Notes under the pieces: model-generated
The model's input: only the letters and a program-made list of their open reading frames with translations
Told to the model about the DNA's origin: nothing
Databases searched by the model: none
Translations under genes and position numbers: made by a program
Shown here: positions 53,691 to 64,000 of the stretch, in pieces
How positions within the stretch are numbered: the first letter of the stretch is position 1
Layout: each line of letters starts with the position of its first letter
Source of the DNA: Nelumbo lutea
Taxonomy: Eukaryota; Streptophyta; Magnoliopsida; Proteales; Nelumbonaceae
Direction: 5' to 3'
Length of the DNA: 64,000 nt
Assembly (NCBI GenBank): GCA_022828595.1
Contig: JAKGHH010000005.1
Coordinates: 64,165,655 to 64,229,654 of the forward strand

Positions 53691-56152
53691 TGGTTGGATT
53701 GTTCAGCTTTGGAACCGTTCAGGCAATTGATTCTGTTTCACATTTAACCCGTTTTTTTGTTAAAATCATGGACCCATTTGACCTATACAGCAGTTTTGGC
53801 CTTTTATTTTAATAATTAATTTTCTATTTTTTAAATTGAAATGAGTTGTCCATTCAAATTGGACAATCAAACCACTAACCCAAAAATTAATGGCCACAAA
53901 TTTTGGACTGGCCTGGCTCGGGCTCAATACAGTACACATATATTTAAACTTGCACATTTTGTGTATAATATATACATATGTATACATGTTATTTTATATT
54001 ATATTATATATTTTATATATAAATATTATGACATGACATATATTATATGTAATATTTTATATTATATAATGTATAAAATAAGTTTATATGCATATTATGT
54101 CATTTAATATATAGATATATAATGTTTTATATATGAATGATATTGGCGTGGAATTAAACCCGGCCCAACCTGAGCCCGAACAGATTTAGGTTAAGGTATA
54201 TGTTTCAGGCCCAAAACCCCGGATATGGGTCTTAACTATAGCTCTTATCATAAGTGTAAAGCCCAGCCTAACCCATAATCACACCTGATTATGTTCCTCA
54301 AAGTAAGACACGTGACCAACAGTCGAGCCCTTAGGGGAGTGAGCTACACTCCAAAGGACAAGGAGTTCGGGGGCCGTTGGTGCCGACCTTCAGAGAGGCT
54401 GGGTTGTGTTGGTGTTCACCACATGTCCTTATCTCGTCTGATGTGTGTTGTTTGTCAACATTGGCCTTCAGGTTGAATGGGGCATGCCATAACAGTGTGG
54501 TGTTGCTCATCCAAGGTTGGGTTATGTGTTGATTTTCAGTTCGACCAAATGTGCTTTTCGTATTGATTCATGTGACAGTCCAATTTTCACCCTCATTAGT
54601 GGCATTGCACGTGAACATGAATTCATAAAAATAAAAAATTGATAAATTACTGAAACTTCTCCTAAACTTTATAATATAGTTGTAAATAGACTTTTTTTGA
54701 TAGAATTTTATAACAGGTAGGAAAATGTTTGAAATACTTTGATCAAAATATTTATTTTTCAAAATATTTTATTCATATAAATCATTACCCCAGGTCTTTT
54801 CAATTTTTTTTTTTTGAAATTGATTTATTTTTTAAATTTTCTTTCTCAAATGTAAAACTACACTTCAATTATATTCTATTTTATTTGCTTGTTCATAAAA
54901 TTTATATTATTTCTTCTGTAGAAATCCTTAACAGTAACTATATGGATATTTTAGACATTTTTATACCTTTTATTATAGGATTTTAACAAAGAGGATTTAT
55001 TTGCAATTATATCAGAAAATTAAAAGAACGTGATGATTACAATTATCAATGTTCGAATAAGGTTTCAGCAATTTGCCTTAAAAAAATCAAAATCGTTTAT
55101 ATATATATATATATATATAGAGGCTTGTACGTGAATGTGGATTGCATGGTACTACATATCTCAAACGGTAATCAGGGTTGATTTCTATCACGAGCTGTTG
55201 ACAGCCCTAATTACATGACTTGAGATCTACTGCACCTTTTTTCCTGCACTGATCATGAACTTCCATTCAGTCTGCGACAGATCTTCCATATAAAAATATA
55301 ATTCCATTCGGTTTGTTAAAAAAAATCAAATTCATTAATAAAAGATTTAAAAAATCAGTACGACGTGTGTACTAGGGAAAAGATCAGTGTAAATGAACAC
55401 ATATTTAACATGTTATCTTTTAAAAATATGGAATGAAAAGTTCAGTATATTTTACATACAAATGTAATGTATGTATATATACTGTATTAAAAATATGCTT
55501 TTTTACAAAAATAATATTATATTTTATGCTATAATATATTACAAAAAAATCAAATCATTCTCATGTTTTAAAATTTTATATTTTCAATGAAGAGTTGTAT
55601 TGCCCATGCATGTCTGAATAATTCGTTGGCTAAAATGTGTTTAGTAAAAATGAAAAAACTCACGCTATTTACAGTACAACTTATCAAAAGTTTCATTGAA
55701 ATGATATCACAGAGGGGGACACTCCAAGTTGTCGCCTAGGGTTTTATCCAACAGTGGTTGTCTTCTTCTGGGGATGTGTCTTTTTCAATTATTGACATAT
55801 GCTTAATCCAAAGGTGACCCACACGGCACACGGCACACGGCACACGGCACACGGCACACGGCACGGCTAGCTCTTTCTATTGTTTATATGCTAATTACTT
55901 GAATCAAAACATGACTCATTTGGTTGGTATTATATTGGATGTTTCTTGTGCTTATTTACTGGCTTCTGTAAATTTATATTATTGTTTCTTCTCAAAATGG
56001 GTCTTATATAAGCTTTATAATAACTAATAGTCATTTCTGAGATGAGTTTTTTTTTTGGTTATCAGAGATCTTTAATTAGTTTTAAGTGATTAAGTAAATT
56101 GTGCTGTTACATTATAGCTGACCTTTAAAAGTTTGAAGAGAGTGTATTCATT
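53691..56152. other. AT-rich intergenic DNA
   Basis: No gene supported. Contains long A/T dinucleotide-rich text at about 53960-54140 and (TA)n at 55098-55119. Possible MITE wording occurs around 53895 (GGCCTGGCTCGGGCTC) and 54160 (CGGCCCAACCTGAGCCC) as an imperfect inverted pair. Confidence 0.5.
55820..55866. repeat. (CACACGG)n minisatellite
   Basis: Six perfect copies of the 7-bp unit CACACGG followed by a partial unit. GC-rich against very AT-rich surroundings, and uninterrupted, so it is likely to be length-variable. Confidence 0.9.
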
Positions 56153-56160
56153 ATAAATGG

Positions 56161-56416
56161 CATAGTTTTCAAAACCGGACCGGACGATTGGACCGGAAAA
56201 ACTGGGAACTGGTCAGGTCCGTTTTTCCCAAAAATTGGATTTCCTCCCCAAATTGTTGATTATGGTCAGCAAATTGTTGAATTGGATGGTTAACCATTTG
56301 ATTGGTTTTGACCGTTTTTTATTTTTTTGTCAAAACGGGTTGAGCGTTTGGTTTGAATGGCCGAACCATTCAACCCGGTAACCGGACCCCTGACCGGTTC
56401 GGTTTTAAAAACCATG
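56161..56416. mobile_element. 256-bp hAT-like MITE
   Basis: The left end CATAGTTTTCAAAACCGGAC and the right end in reverse complement CATGGTTTTTAAAACCGAAC give a TIR of about 23 bp. Flanks ATAAATGG (56153-56160) and ATAAATGA (56417-56424) agree at 7 of 8 positions, fitting an 8-bp target duplication. No coding sequence. Confidence 0.8.
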
Positions 56417-56424
56417 ATAAATGA

Positions 56425-57779
56425 TAGGAAAAAAATAGCACCATTTTGCTCTCTAGAAACATCTAAGCATCTATTTGACATCGTTGTTGTTGCTACAAAA
56501 AAACAGGAAGGCATAGTTTACAGCAACACGGAATTTGGCATTTCCTAGAGTTGCAGCTCGTTGCTGCCAACAGGAATGTGAGGTGGCAGTGATGTGGCAC
56601 TGGATAATAGGTACTAGTGCTGAAAACGTTTTATGAGCATTGGTACCAAATACAAAACATTGTTGTTGCTTCAGGAAATGTTCTACCTGACAGCCACAAT
56701 TCCAAACAAGAAAAAAATACATCGTTTTCCCAAAAAACTATGCTTTCAACCCTCACCAGCACCATGCTGCATCTACAGCATGAATGCCAAACATATACTA
56801 AGTTTCATCCAACATAGAAGATTTGGCATAACATAACTAGTAAAAGGATAGAAAATAGCTGAAGTAGCTGAATTAAGTGACATATTGCATTTCCTTTTAA
56901 TGGACAAAAATATTTAATTAATAAGAAATTTTTTGAGTTTATAGTGATCAACCAAATTAATTTTAGATTCAGCCATAAAGGGACTCACAACCTGCTTAAT
57001 TATTAACTTATGGGCTGAAGACAAAACAAAACCATTCATCAGCTCAGCTACTTCAGCAGTTATCTAACGCTGCTAATTAAACCTACTATGATTGGCAATT
57101 TGAGCTTGTAGGGATTATAAGCAGTAAAGACTTCCTTTTTTTTGGTCTGTTTTTCATATTTTTATGAGACACAACAAAATACAGTCGTAAATGGTTTTTC
57201 AAATAAACAACAAAAATTGTCTTTTTCGAAGAATTATTTCATACATAATTACTAATTATTTATATATCATATAATAAACTAATAATATAATGTTTACGTA
57301 TATAATGACATCTAATAATTTATACTACTATTAAAGGTGTGAATGATGGTGTGAAATTTTTATTTGACTAAAATAATGAATTTAATCCCTCTTTAATTAT
57401 AAGGATAAAAATGTAATTTGAACAATCAATTTTCTTTTCATTCAAATCCCTCTCGTTAAGTATTATGTGTAAGGTATTAATGCCTATTAAAATTCATTGA
57501 ATCCTATTTCTGACTTTGGACTATTTACATTTCTTCTCATTCAATTTTCTTTCATTATGTCTTATGTTTAAGGAATTATATAACTCCCATTATTTCATTA
57601 AATCCTGCATAAATTAATCATATCAAAGAAAAATAAGTATCATCAAGAATCATTTTTTATTGATCGTATTGAAGAAAAATAAGTATCACAAAAAATATAG
57701 CTATTTTCTTATTTGGTGGCATGTCAACAATTCAACCTTTTGGATCAAATGTGCAAATCCTAGATGTTATAACTAAGTA
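56425..57779. other. Intergenic DNA, no gene seen
   Basis: Mixed AT-rich sequence. The overlapping short open frames around 56470-56830 have no recognisable content. No repeats with definable ends. Confidence 0.5.
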
Positions 57780-57784
57780 ATAGT

Positions 57785-58508
57785 TGATGTTGCATGGATT
57801 TTTCGGTCTCCCTACTGGAGGATAGCTTGGACAGACGAGCTGATAACGTCAATCCATCGAACTACAAGAAGACACAATATCAGAGTATTAGGGGTGATGA
57901 ACCCGAGCTAGGCACGTGTTGAGAGAACAAAGGGAGAAAGAGAGAGAAAAGATTGCACAAATTGCGTGTACCTTTTGAAGGAATAGTGATGTCCTTTTAT
58001 AGGCATCGAGGCCCGTGTTCCATGACCGAGATATCTAGGAATGATGAGCCTTATCGGTCTGCTATCTTTGAGACACATTTATCCCATGTTGGTAGTGATC
58101 CACATTCGGAGTCTTCGAATCCTACGAAGATAGTGGTTATGCGTGCCAGACAGGTAACGTACTACCACCTGACTAGAAATAGATAGGCGCATTACTCTAG
58201 ATAGGGGCGTCCTACCACAAGTCAAATGATTAGTACCCTAGAAATCCACTCATTACTCGAGTCTTTGTCTGCCCAGGTCGGGGAGGTCATGCTAGCCGGC
58301 CATCGGCTTGTCCTCCCGAGGTGATATAAATCGCCCTATCACGGAGCAACCTGCTAGCCTTTCTCAAGTCAGGATATAGGCTAGGTAGGTCGGCCTAGGT
58401 CATCCTAGCTCCACCCAACTTACCCCCATGTGGCACTGAGGTGTAATCAAACAGTTTGGACATGCCATGTGGTGCCACATGATTGGTGGGCCAAATCACC
58501 TCTCATCA
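57785..58508 (-). mobile_element. Solo LTR of a Tat-type gypsy element
   Basis: 724 bp with ends TGATGTTGCATGG and CACCTCTCATCA (TGATG...CATCA as in the large gypsy element), flanked by a perfect 5-bp target duplication ATAGT at 57780-57784 and 58509-58513. The near-terminal text GGGCCAAATCACCTC resembles GGGTCAAATCATCATTC of the other LTR. CTTTTATAGG near 57994 marks the TATA box on the minus strand, giving minus orientation. No interior remains, so it arose by LTR-LTR recombination. Confidence 0.9.
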
Positions 58509-58513
58509 ATAGT

Positions 58514-59896
58514 AAAAATTAAACAAAAATAAAAACACATAAAATTATAAAAATACAAAAAAGTGCAAAAAAGCATCTAGGTACATTTCTAATTTTGTAT
58601 ATTTATTATATTAAACAAAAATAAGTATGACAAATAAGAATAATTTTATAGACATAGAAATATAAAAAAATATAAAAATTTTGGAAACATATTATTTACT
58701 ATCATCATCATATCAAAGGCTGCCATGTGCATAGCATGTGCATACTTACTAGCATAAAAAAGCCTTAAATTCAATAATTAGTTAATAATAGAGAATATTG
58801 GTTGTATGCCATACATCAAGTTGGGTTTTTTTTTTTTTTTAAGATTATAAGAAGTGTTCATTTATAAGTATCATGCAAGATAGGACCAATGGATCATGAT
58901 TTAATAAGGGGCATATGAAAAATTCATCGTCTTGGTTGTGGATACATGCTAATTAGTAGATTCCAAGTTCAAAAAAGTTCAAAATTTAAAAAGGCTCCTT
59001 CTTACGTGACCACCCTTTTTGCTAAAAGTTGGTGTTTTTTTTTTTCCTTTAAGCATTGAGAAACATGGTTTTTGGTCATTATTGTATGCCTAAAGAAAAT
59101 TGAAAGCATGTCTATAGCATTTAACTTTACAAATGGTTTGCATGTAACAAGTTACAAGTGAAAACTAAGCAAGGTATTTTTAAGGGAGTTTTGATCACCT
59201 ACCAACAAAATGCATTCCAACACCCTCCCAATGTGATTTGACACTGCATATCTAATACATGGTTTCCCAGTTTCCATGGAAAGATGTGCGGTGTTAGATC
59301 ATGTTGGGAGGGTGTTGGAACATGTTTTGTTGGCATGTGGTCCCATCACATTTTGAGGTAGCTATTTTCTAAAAAACGATTGATCCTAATTGTATTAATA
59401 AATTATTTTTAATAATGTATTGGTTTGAATATTCTTAATAGTGTATTAGAAAATATTTTCCACAGATTTTCCCTTCTCACTTAATTATTTCCTTTGGAAC
59501 AGGCTTAAAAAATGTTAATAAAGGTTTAAAAAAATTCTTCACAAGTAGGGGTGAATTTGTGTGGTTTTTTAATATGTTAAATAAACAAGCTATTCTTCTT
59601 ATCTTGATGAGAAAAGGCAATTTAAATGTGTTTTTTAATGATAAACAAATTGGGCAAGCATTGAGTTCAATCTCAAGCGGAGCCAAACTTGAACATATGA
59701 GATATTAGGTTGAGCTAAATTTGAGCTAGTATTTCTAGCTTGAATTGAGCTCAAACCTGAACTCGAACCTACTTTAGTTCAGCTTGACTTGACTCGTATC
59801 TACCCCTAATTGAAACCATCCAATCAAGTCTTATGTGGGTATTGGTAGGGGCATGCTTGAGATTCAATCAACTCTAAATAGATTTAGCAATTTAAA
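58514..59896. other. AT-rich intergenic DNA
   Basis: No gene supported. Around 59205 and 59320 the phrase ACCAACAAAATGCATTCCAA and an inverted relative (GGAACATGTTTTGTTGGCA) enclose a pair of inverted CACCCTCCCAA/TTGGGAGGGTG blocks, so a small decayed fold-back element of about 130 bp is likely there. Confidence 0.5.
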
Positions 59897-60555
59897 GTCA
59901 TGTTTGGGAGTGCTTATTCGAAATAAGTGCTTAATTGGGTTGGGGCCACACCATTAAGCACTTATTGGTGTTGGGAAATAAGCCTGAAATAAGGGCTTTT
60001 TTTTAATCCCAAATTTTCAGTTTTTTAAGTGCTTATACAATAAGCACTTATTCAAAATTTTCTTCCAAATTTATCCCTAGTTGACTTTTAAAACACCACT
60101 TATAAAACTATCCCTAGTTGAATTTTATAAAAGTGCTTTATTAAAGTGTGTTCGTAAAAGTACTTTATAAGAGTACTTCCATAAAAGTACTTTTACAAAA
60201 GTACTTTCGTATAAATACTTTTACTAAAGTGCTTTCATAAAAGTAGTTTTATAAAAGTGATTTTGTAAAAAAATGCTTTTACTAAAGTGTTTTTGTAAAA
60301 GTCATTTCATAAAAAGTGCTTTTGTAAAATTTGAAAGAAAATGAAGGACAAAATAGTACAAATGCTTATTTAAGTGCTTATCGGAGAAAAAACTACCAAA
60401 TGCCCAATATGAAATAAGTGCTTATTTTTTAAAATAATAAGCAATTGAAAAGATTATGTGCCAAATCCAAATAACTGTTTATTCAAATAAGCACTTATTT
60501 TTAAATAATTATTCAATAAACATCTATTTTTAATATAAGCACTCCCAAACGTGGC
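59897..60555. mobile_element. About 660-bp MITE containing an internal short-repeat array
   Basis: Ends GTCATGTTTGGGAGTGCTTA and, in reverse complement, GCCACGTTTGGGAGTGCTTA. Just inside each end are AAGCACTTATT-type blocks in both orientations. From about 60120 to 60330 runs an array of about 20-bp units of the form AAAAGTGCTTTNNTAAAAGT. No coding content. No confident target duplication. Confidence 0.75.
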
Positions 60556-61148
60556 CTAAGATCCAAATCCAAAAAAGTAGTTTTAATTATCAATTGACAA
60601 CTTTAATATAAACAAAAAGGGGTACCGTTTTTCCTTCTAAACGAATTACCTGTCAATTTCTCGCAAATTAAAGGCTTTTTTTTCCCTCATTTGCTCATTA
60701 GTCATTACTCATTAGCAGTTGGAAAGTTGACAAATGAAGAAATATTGTAGCAAGTAGACAAATTAATAGAAAGAGGTACGGGATTGGGTCATTTAAAAAT
60801 AATAAATGGCAATTTTCAGAACAACCGAAAAGTGTAGGAAATCCGGGCCCTCTAGGAGGCCCAGTTGTGTGGTTGGGAGTCATCTGACGGTCTGACCCTC
60901 CTGGTTGGCAATCGCCCAAGCTGGTAGCTAGGAAATTATTCAAATTAAAGCAAATGTATCTTAGTACTAGCCGGTAATATATAGAATTTAAAAATAGAAT
61001 CTGCGAGTGGAATCCAAAGTCCATACCGAACGCATTGGATTCTCACAGGAATCTAAATCTAAATCTGGACAAGATTTAGCTACTAGAATGCCTTTACAAA
61101 CAGTCTGCAGCAAAGTAAGTAATTGCTGACACGCCTTTCTCTCTCGCT

Positions 61149-61183
<35 letters not shown>

Positions 61184-62658
61184 CTGTTAATAAGTTTATA
61201 TATAAGATGAGGAATCGTGTTAAGTAGACTCCAACGTGACAATTGACACCTCGTGAGAGATGGTACAAATTGATGCCATAGTTCCAGCTCTGTTATCACT
61301 TCATATTCTATTCATCAACAGAAGATTTGTTGTCTGCTATGCCAATAAGAAAGGACTACGGGGGGGACTGTAGTCTACGTTGTAGATGATTTATCTCTGA
61401 GACTGAGAGGCCTGGTGTATTATTTGATCTTTTGAAGAATTGCAAAACACAGTGGCGTTGGTTGGATTAAAATTCTGTATTTTTTCAGAATCGGGATGTC
61501 CGGCACCGGCATCTACACAATATCAATCATCTGGATATAGCTTATTTCTGTATATCCTGCTCCTTGTTAATAAGGAATTGGAATTTTCGTACTGAATCAT
61601 GCATCCACATCCACACGTACTTTCTTAGACGGCAAGCTAGCTAGACAAGTGCAGATTCTGAGTACATATTACATCAACCTGCAGCTGCAGCTGCTCTACA
61701 AGGTATATTGCAAATGCATGCACTCCTCTCATTCATGATCTTCTGTTTCTTAATGGTTCCTCTTGGACCGTTATGGCCAACGGAATATTCGTTCCTTTTA
61801 AGAGTTTAGTTAGACAAACCTCTCCAACAATATATATCATATATATATATATATATTTATCTGTTTGTAGCTGTGGGTTGTGGGGTAAAAAACTAACTGG
61901 TTATTTCCAAGACATTCCTCTAGATTGATTCCTTTCGTTTCGGAATATCCCCGCCGGGAGACATCTGGTCTGGTAGCTACTGGGAATTTTGGATGCACTC
62001 GGATCTCTCTGTTTTTGGTTGGTCATGGGTGGGTCCTCACTCCTCACTCCTCAACCACAAGACTGTAACCAAGGACGCGGTTTCAATTCGATCGATTAAT
62101 TCAAAGTTTTCAAACAACTAGACCTCCACCCTTGGCATTAAATGGATTTCCTGAGTAGATCAATTGGTGGGAGATGTAGTGAATTATATTATTTAATCAA
62201 TGCCATTGCCATGCAAGATAAATATAGTTGTCATCTGATGTCTGTATCGAAAAAGACGACGACGAACGGAGAAAGATGATGACGATGCCCATTGTAGAAA
62301 CCGGACGGAACTGTTATTCTCTCTCTCTCTCGGGTTTCTCTTGTGTTATCTATACTTATATTACAATTATTATTGGTAAGCAAGGAGCTGCAGTGAATAG
62401 GTGAGGAGTGGTTGCCCAGAAAGCTATGGATGGTGTGGGATGGGTTGGCATGCCGCCCATTTATTATTTTGGTTTTTGATATGTCATTTTTAAAGACAAA
62501 TCCGACCGGCCGGCCCATCTTTTTTAACAGTCTTTTCTTCTTAATCAATAATACCAATAAAATGTCGTATCTATACATACACATAAATGATATATCAGAA
62601 TAAGACACGAGCAATATGCGACTTTTTTTAACTCTTAGTTTCATTGTCTGAACAAACC
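60556..62658. other. Intergenic DNA, no gene seen
   Basis: (CT)n at 61152-61180 and (TA)n near 61830-61856. The stretch 61300-62130 is less AT-rich and promoter-like in places, but has no long frame. I found no known plant microRNA or tRNA signature here. Confidence 0.5.
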
Positions 62659-62666
62659 GATACATA

Positions 62667-62991
62667 TAGGGGTGTCAACTGGACTAAATTTGGTCAATTC
62701 GGTCCGGTGTAATGGATTCAAGTCTAATCCAGTCAGATGAATATTTTGGACCATTTTATATAGATCCCAATGGTTTATTAATCTGTTCAAATTGATTTTA
62801 ATTTAGACTGATTCCAACTTAAATTTGATCCATTGATGACTTTTTAGGACTGGCCTAATACAATAAATATTATGATTAAATTAGGACTGGTCTAATACAA
62901 TATGTCTTATTCGTCCATCTAATTCATCTAAATTAAAATTAATTTTGATTTAGATAGAATACAACTCAAAATCGGTCCATTGACACCCTTA
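62667..62991. mobile_element. 325-bp MITE with TAGGGGTGTCAA ends
   Basis: The left end TAGGGGTGTCAACTGGAC and the right end GGTCCATTGACACCCTTA are inverted repeats. The flanking decamers CCGATACATA (left) and CCGACGCACA (right) match at 7 of 10, the three differences being transitions, which may be a decayed target duplication. The interior repeats GGACTGGTCTAATACAATA-like text twice. Confidence 0.75.
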
Positions 62992-64000
62992 CCGACGCAC
63001 AAAGTGATAAAACCTCACCGTACGGTGCCCATGACCCAATTCATAGAATAGCTAGCCGAGTCAGACTGCAGATTGCATCAACAAATCTGGCCGAAAATGA
63101 ATGAAAAGAAAATACAGGTGAAAAAGGGAATGAAGACTTGTATATTTTTTTTTTTTTACCAAAAATTTGTAAAAGTATACACATAATAACCCTAAAATGC
63201 AAATCGATGTCGGCTTTTTGAAAATTTGTTTCTACAAAATTTTTAGCCGTGGTACTCCAAAACAACCTTTCTGTGTCAATTACCTGTTTCTATGTGATAA
63301 ATTGCATCTCAATCAATATATATTTATATATAACACCACTCTGCACCCTTTGCAGGAAGAGCTATTTCTTTCCAAACTTTTAATAATTTTTAAAGAAAAA
63401 GAAAAATGAAGAAAAATGAAGGGTTGCTTTCCATACTCAGCAGTCAGCAAGGCAAAGAATGCACAGTAGTAGTAGTAGTGTGTAAGATAAGATGCATCAT
63501 CCATTTTACTTGATACCAGTCCTCTCTGTCTTTCTCTCTCTCTCTCTCCACAACAGGACAGCGTGCTGCCTTATTTACATGACACCCACTAATTACACTG
63601 CAAGACTATTTTATTATGTAGCTTTTACTATTTTTTTTATTAACTCACTCAACTCTACAATATTATAATTATAAACACACTAAGTACTTTGAAATTTCAA
63701 AGATAACTAACATTTCAACCATAAGACATGTAGAAGGCAGAATTGTAAAGCCCGCCCGGACCCCAGGCTGCACCCCTACCTCCACTACATTGGTGTAGTC
63801 AAATGTTTCTTTTCTTTTATGCTTTGTATTCATCCTTGCTGTCTCTATATATGAGGATGAGGTAAAGCCGTAGAGGTGAAGGTTGAGAAAAATCTATAAT
63901 CCAGAATTTTTATGCTTATCCTTTCATGACAAATGATGCAACTATTTCTTACTTTTACGCCTCTACGATTGGACATATAAATTAGGATAAATTTTTTAAA
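62992..64000. other. Intergenic DNA to the window end
   Basis: No gene supported. There is a short (TAG)n tract at about 63464-63478 and (CT)n at about 63530-63549. From about 63730 to 63880 the text becomes GC-richer, with a TATA-like CTCTATATATGAGG near 63841, which could be the promoter of a gene beyond the window. Confidence 0.45.

Noticed and set aside
1..64000. CRISPR arrays, operons, ribosome binding sites, phage or bacterial systems
   Set aside because: The sequence is plant nuclear DNA; regular spacer arrays are absent and the tandem repeats seen lack unique spacers.

Overview
This window is nuclear DNA from a flowering plant, probably a dicot; I cannot name the species. It is AT-rich, its coding sequence has plant-type introns (GT...AG), and it is dominated by plant transposable elements: Ty1/copia, Ty3/gypsy of the Tat type, and hAT-like MITEs. 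Only two genes look intact in 64 kb.

Layout. 1-7.5 kb: AT-rich repeats and an LTR-like remnant. 7.6-10.7 kb: a long-terminal-inverted-repeat element (7586-8287) and a roughly 40-bp minisatellite (9745-10420). 11.5-13.0 kb: an intact, intronless CYP74 gene of the allene oxide synthase type (jasmonate/oxylipin pathway). 13-17.3 kb: small MITEs and degenerate repeats. 17.6-22.9 kb: two decayed, unprocessed gene copies, an ABCG26-like transporter fragment followed by a NASP-like histone-chaperone pseudogene. 24.6-39.7 kb: a nest in which one hAT-like element (8-bp target duplication) was hit by a copia element and, 51 bp away, by a 10.5-kb Tat-type gypsy element. The gypsy element carries dual RNase H domains, 3' tandem repeats and an oppositely oriented, intron-containing extra gene with its own TATA box. 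40.4-45.2 kb: a second, 5'-truncated copia relic, interrupted by a 1.7-kb inverted-repeat element that carries a broken class III peroxidase gene. 48.3-51.1 kb: an intact four-exon NPH3/RPT2-like (NRL) gene. 51.7-64 kb: a second hAT-like copy with a perfect 8-bp target duplication, other MITEs, a solo LTR with a perfect 5-bp duplication, a truncated LTR, and AT-rich DNA with no recognisable gene.

The two live genes have unrelated roles (oxylipin synthesis; probable CUL3 E3-ligase substrate adaptor in light/auxin signalling) and nothing suggests they work together. Most of the structure comes from repeated transposon insertion and decay. Exon junctions, LTR ends, TIRs and target duplications were read by eye from the sequence. 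Family assignments rest on remembered conserved motifs and were not checked by database search.
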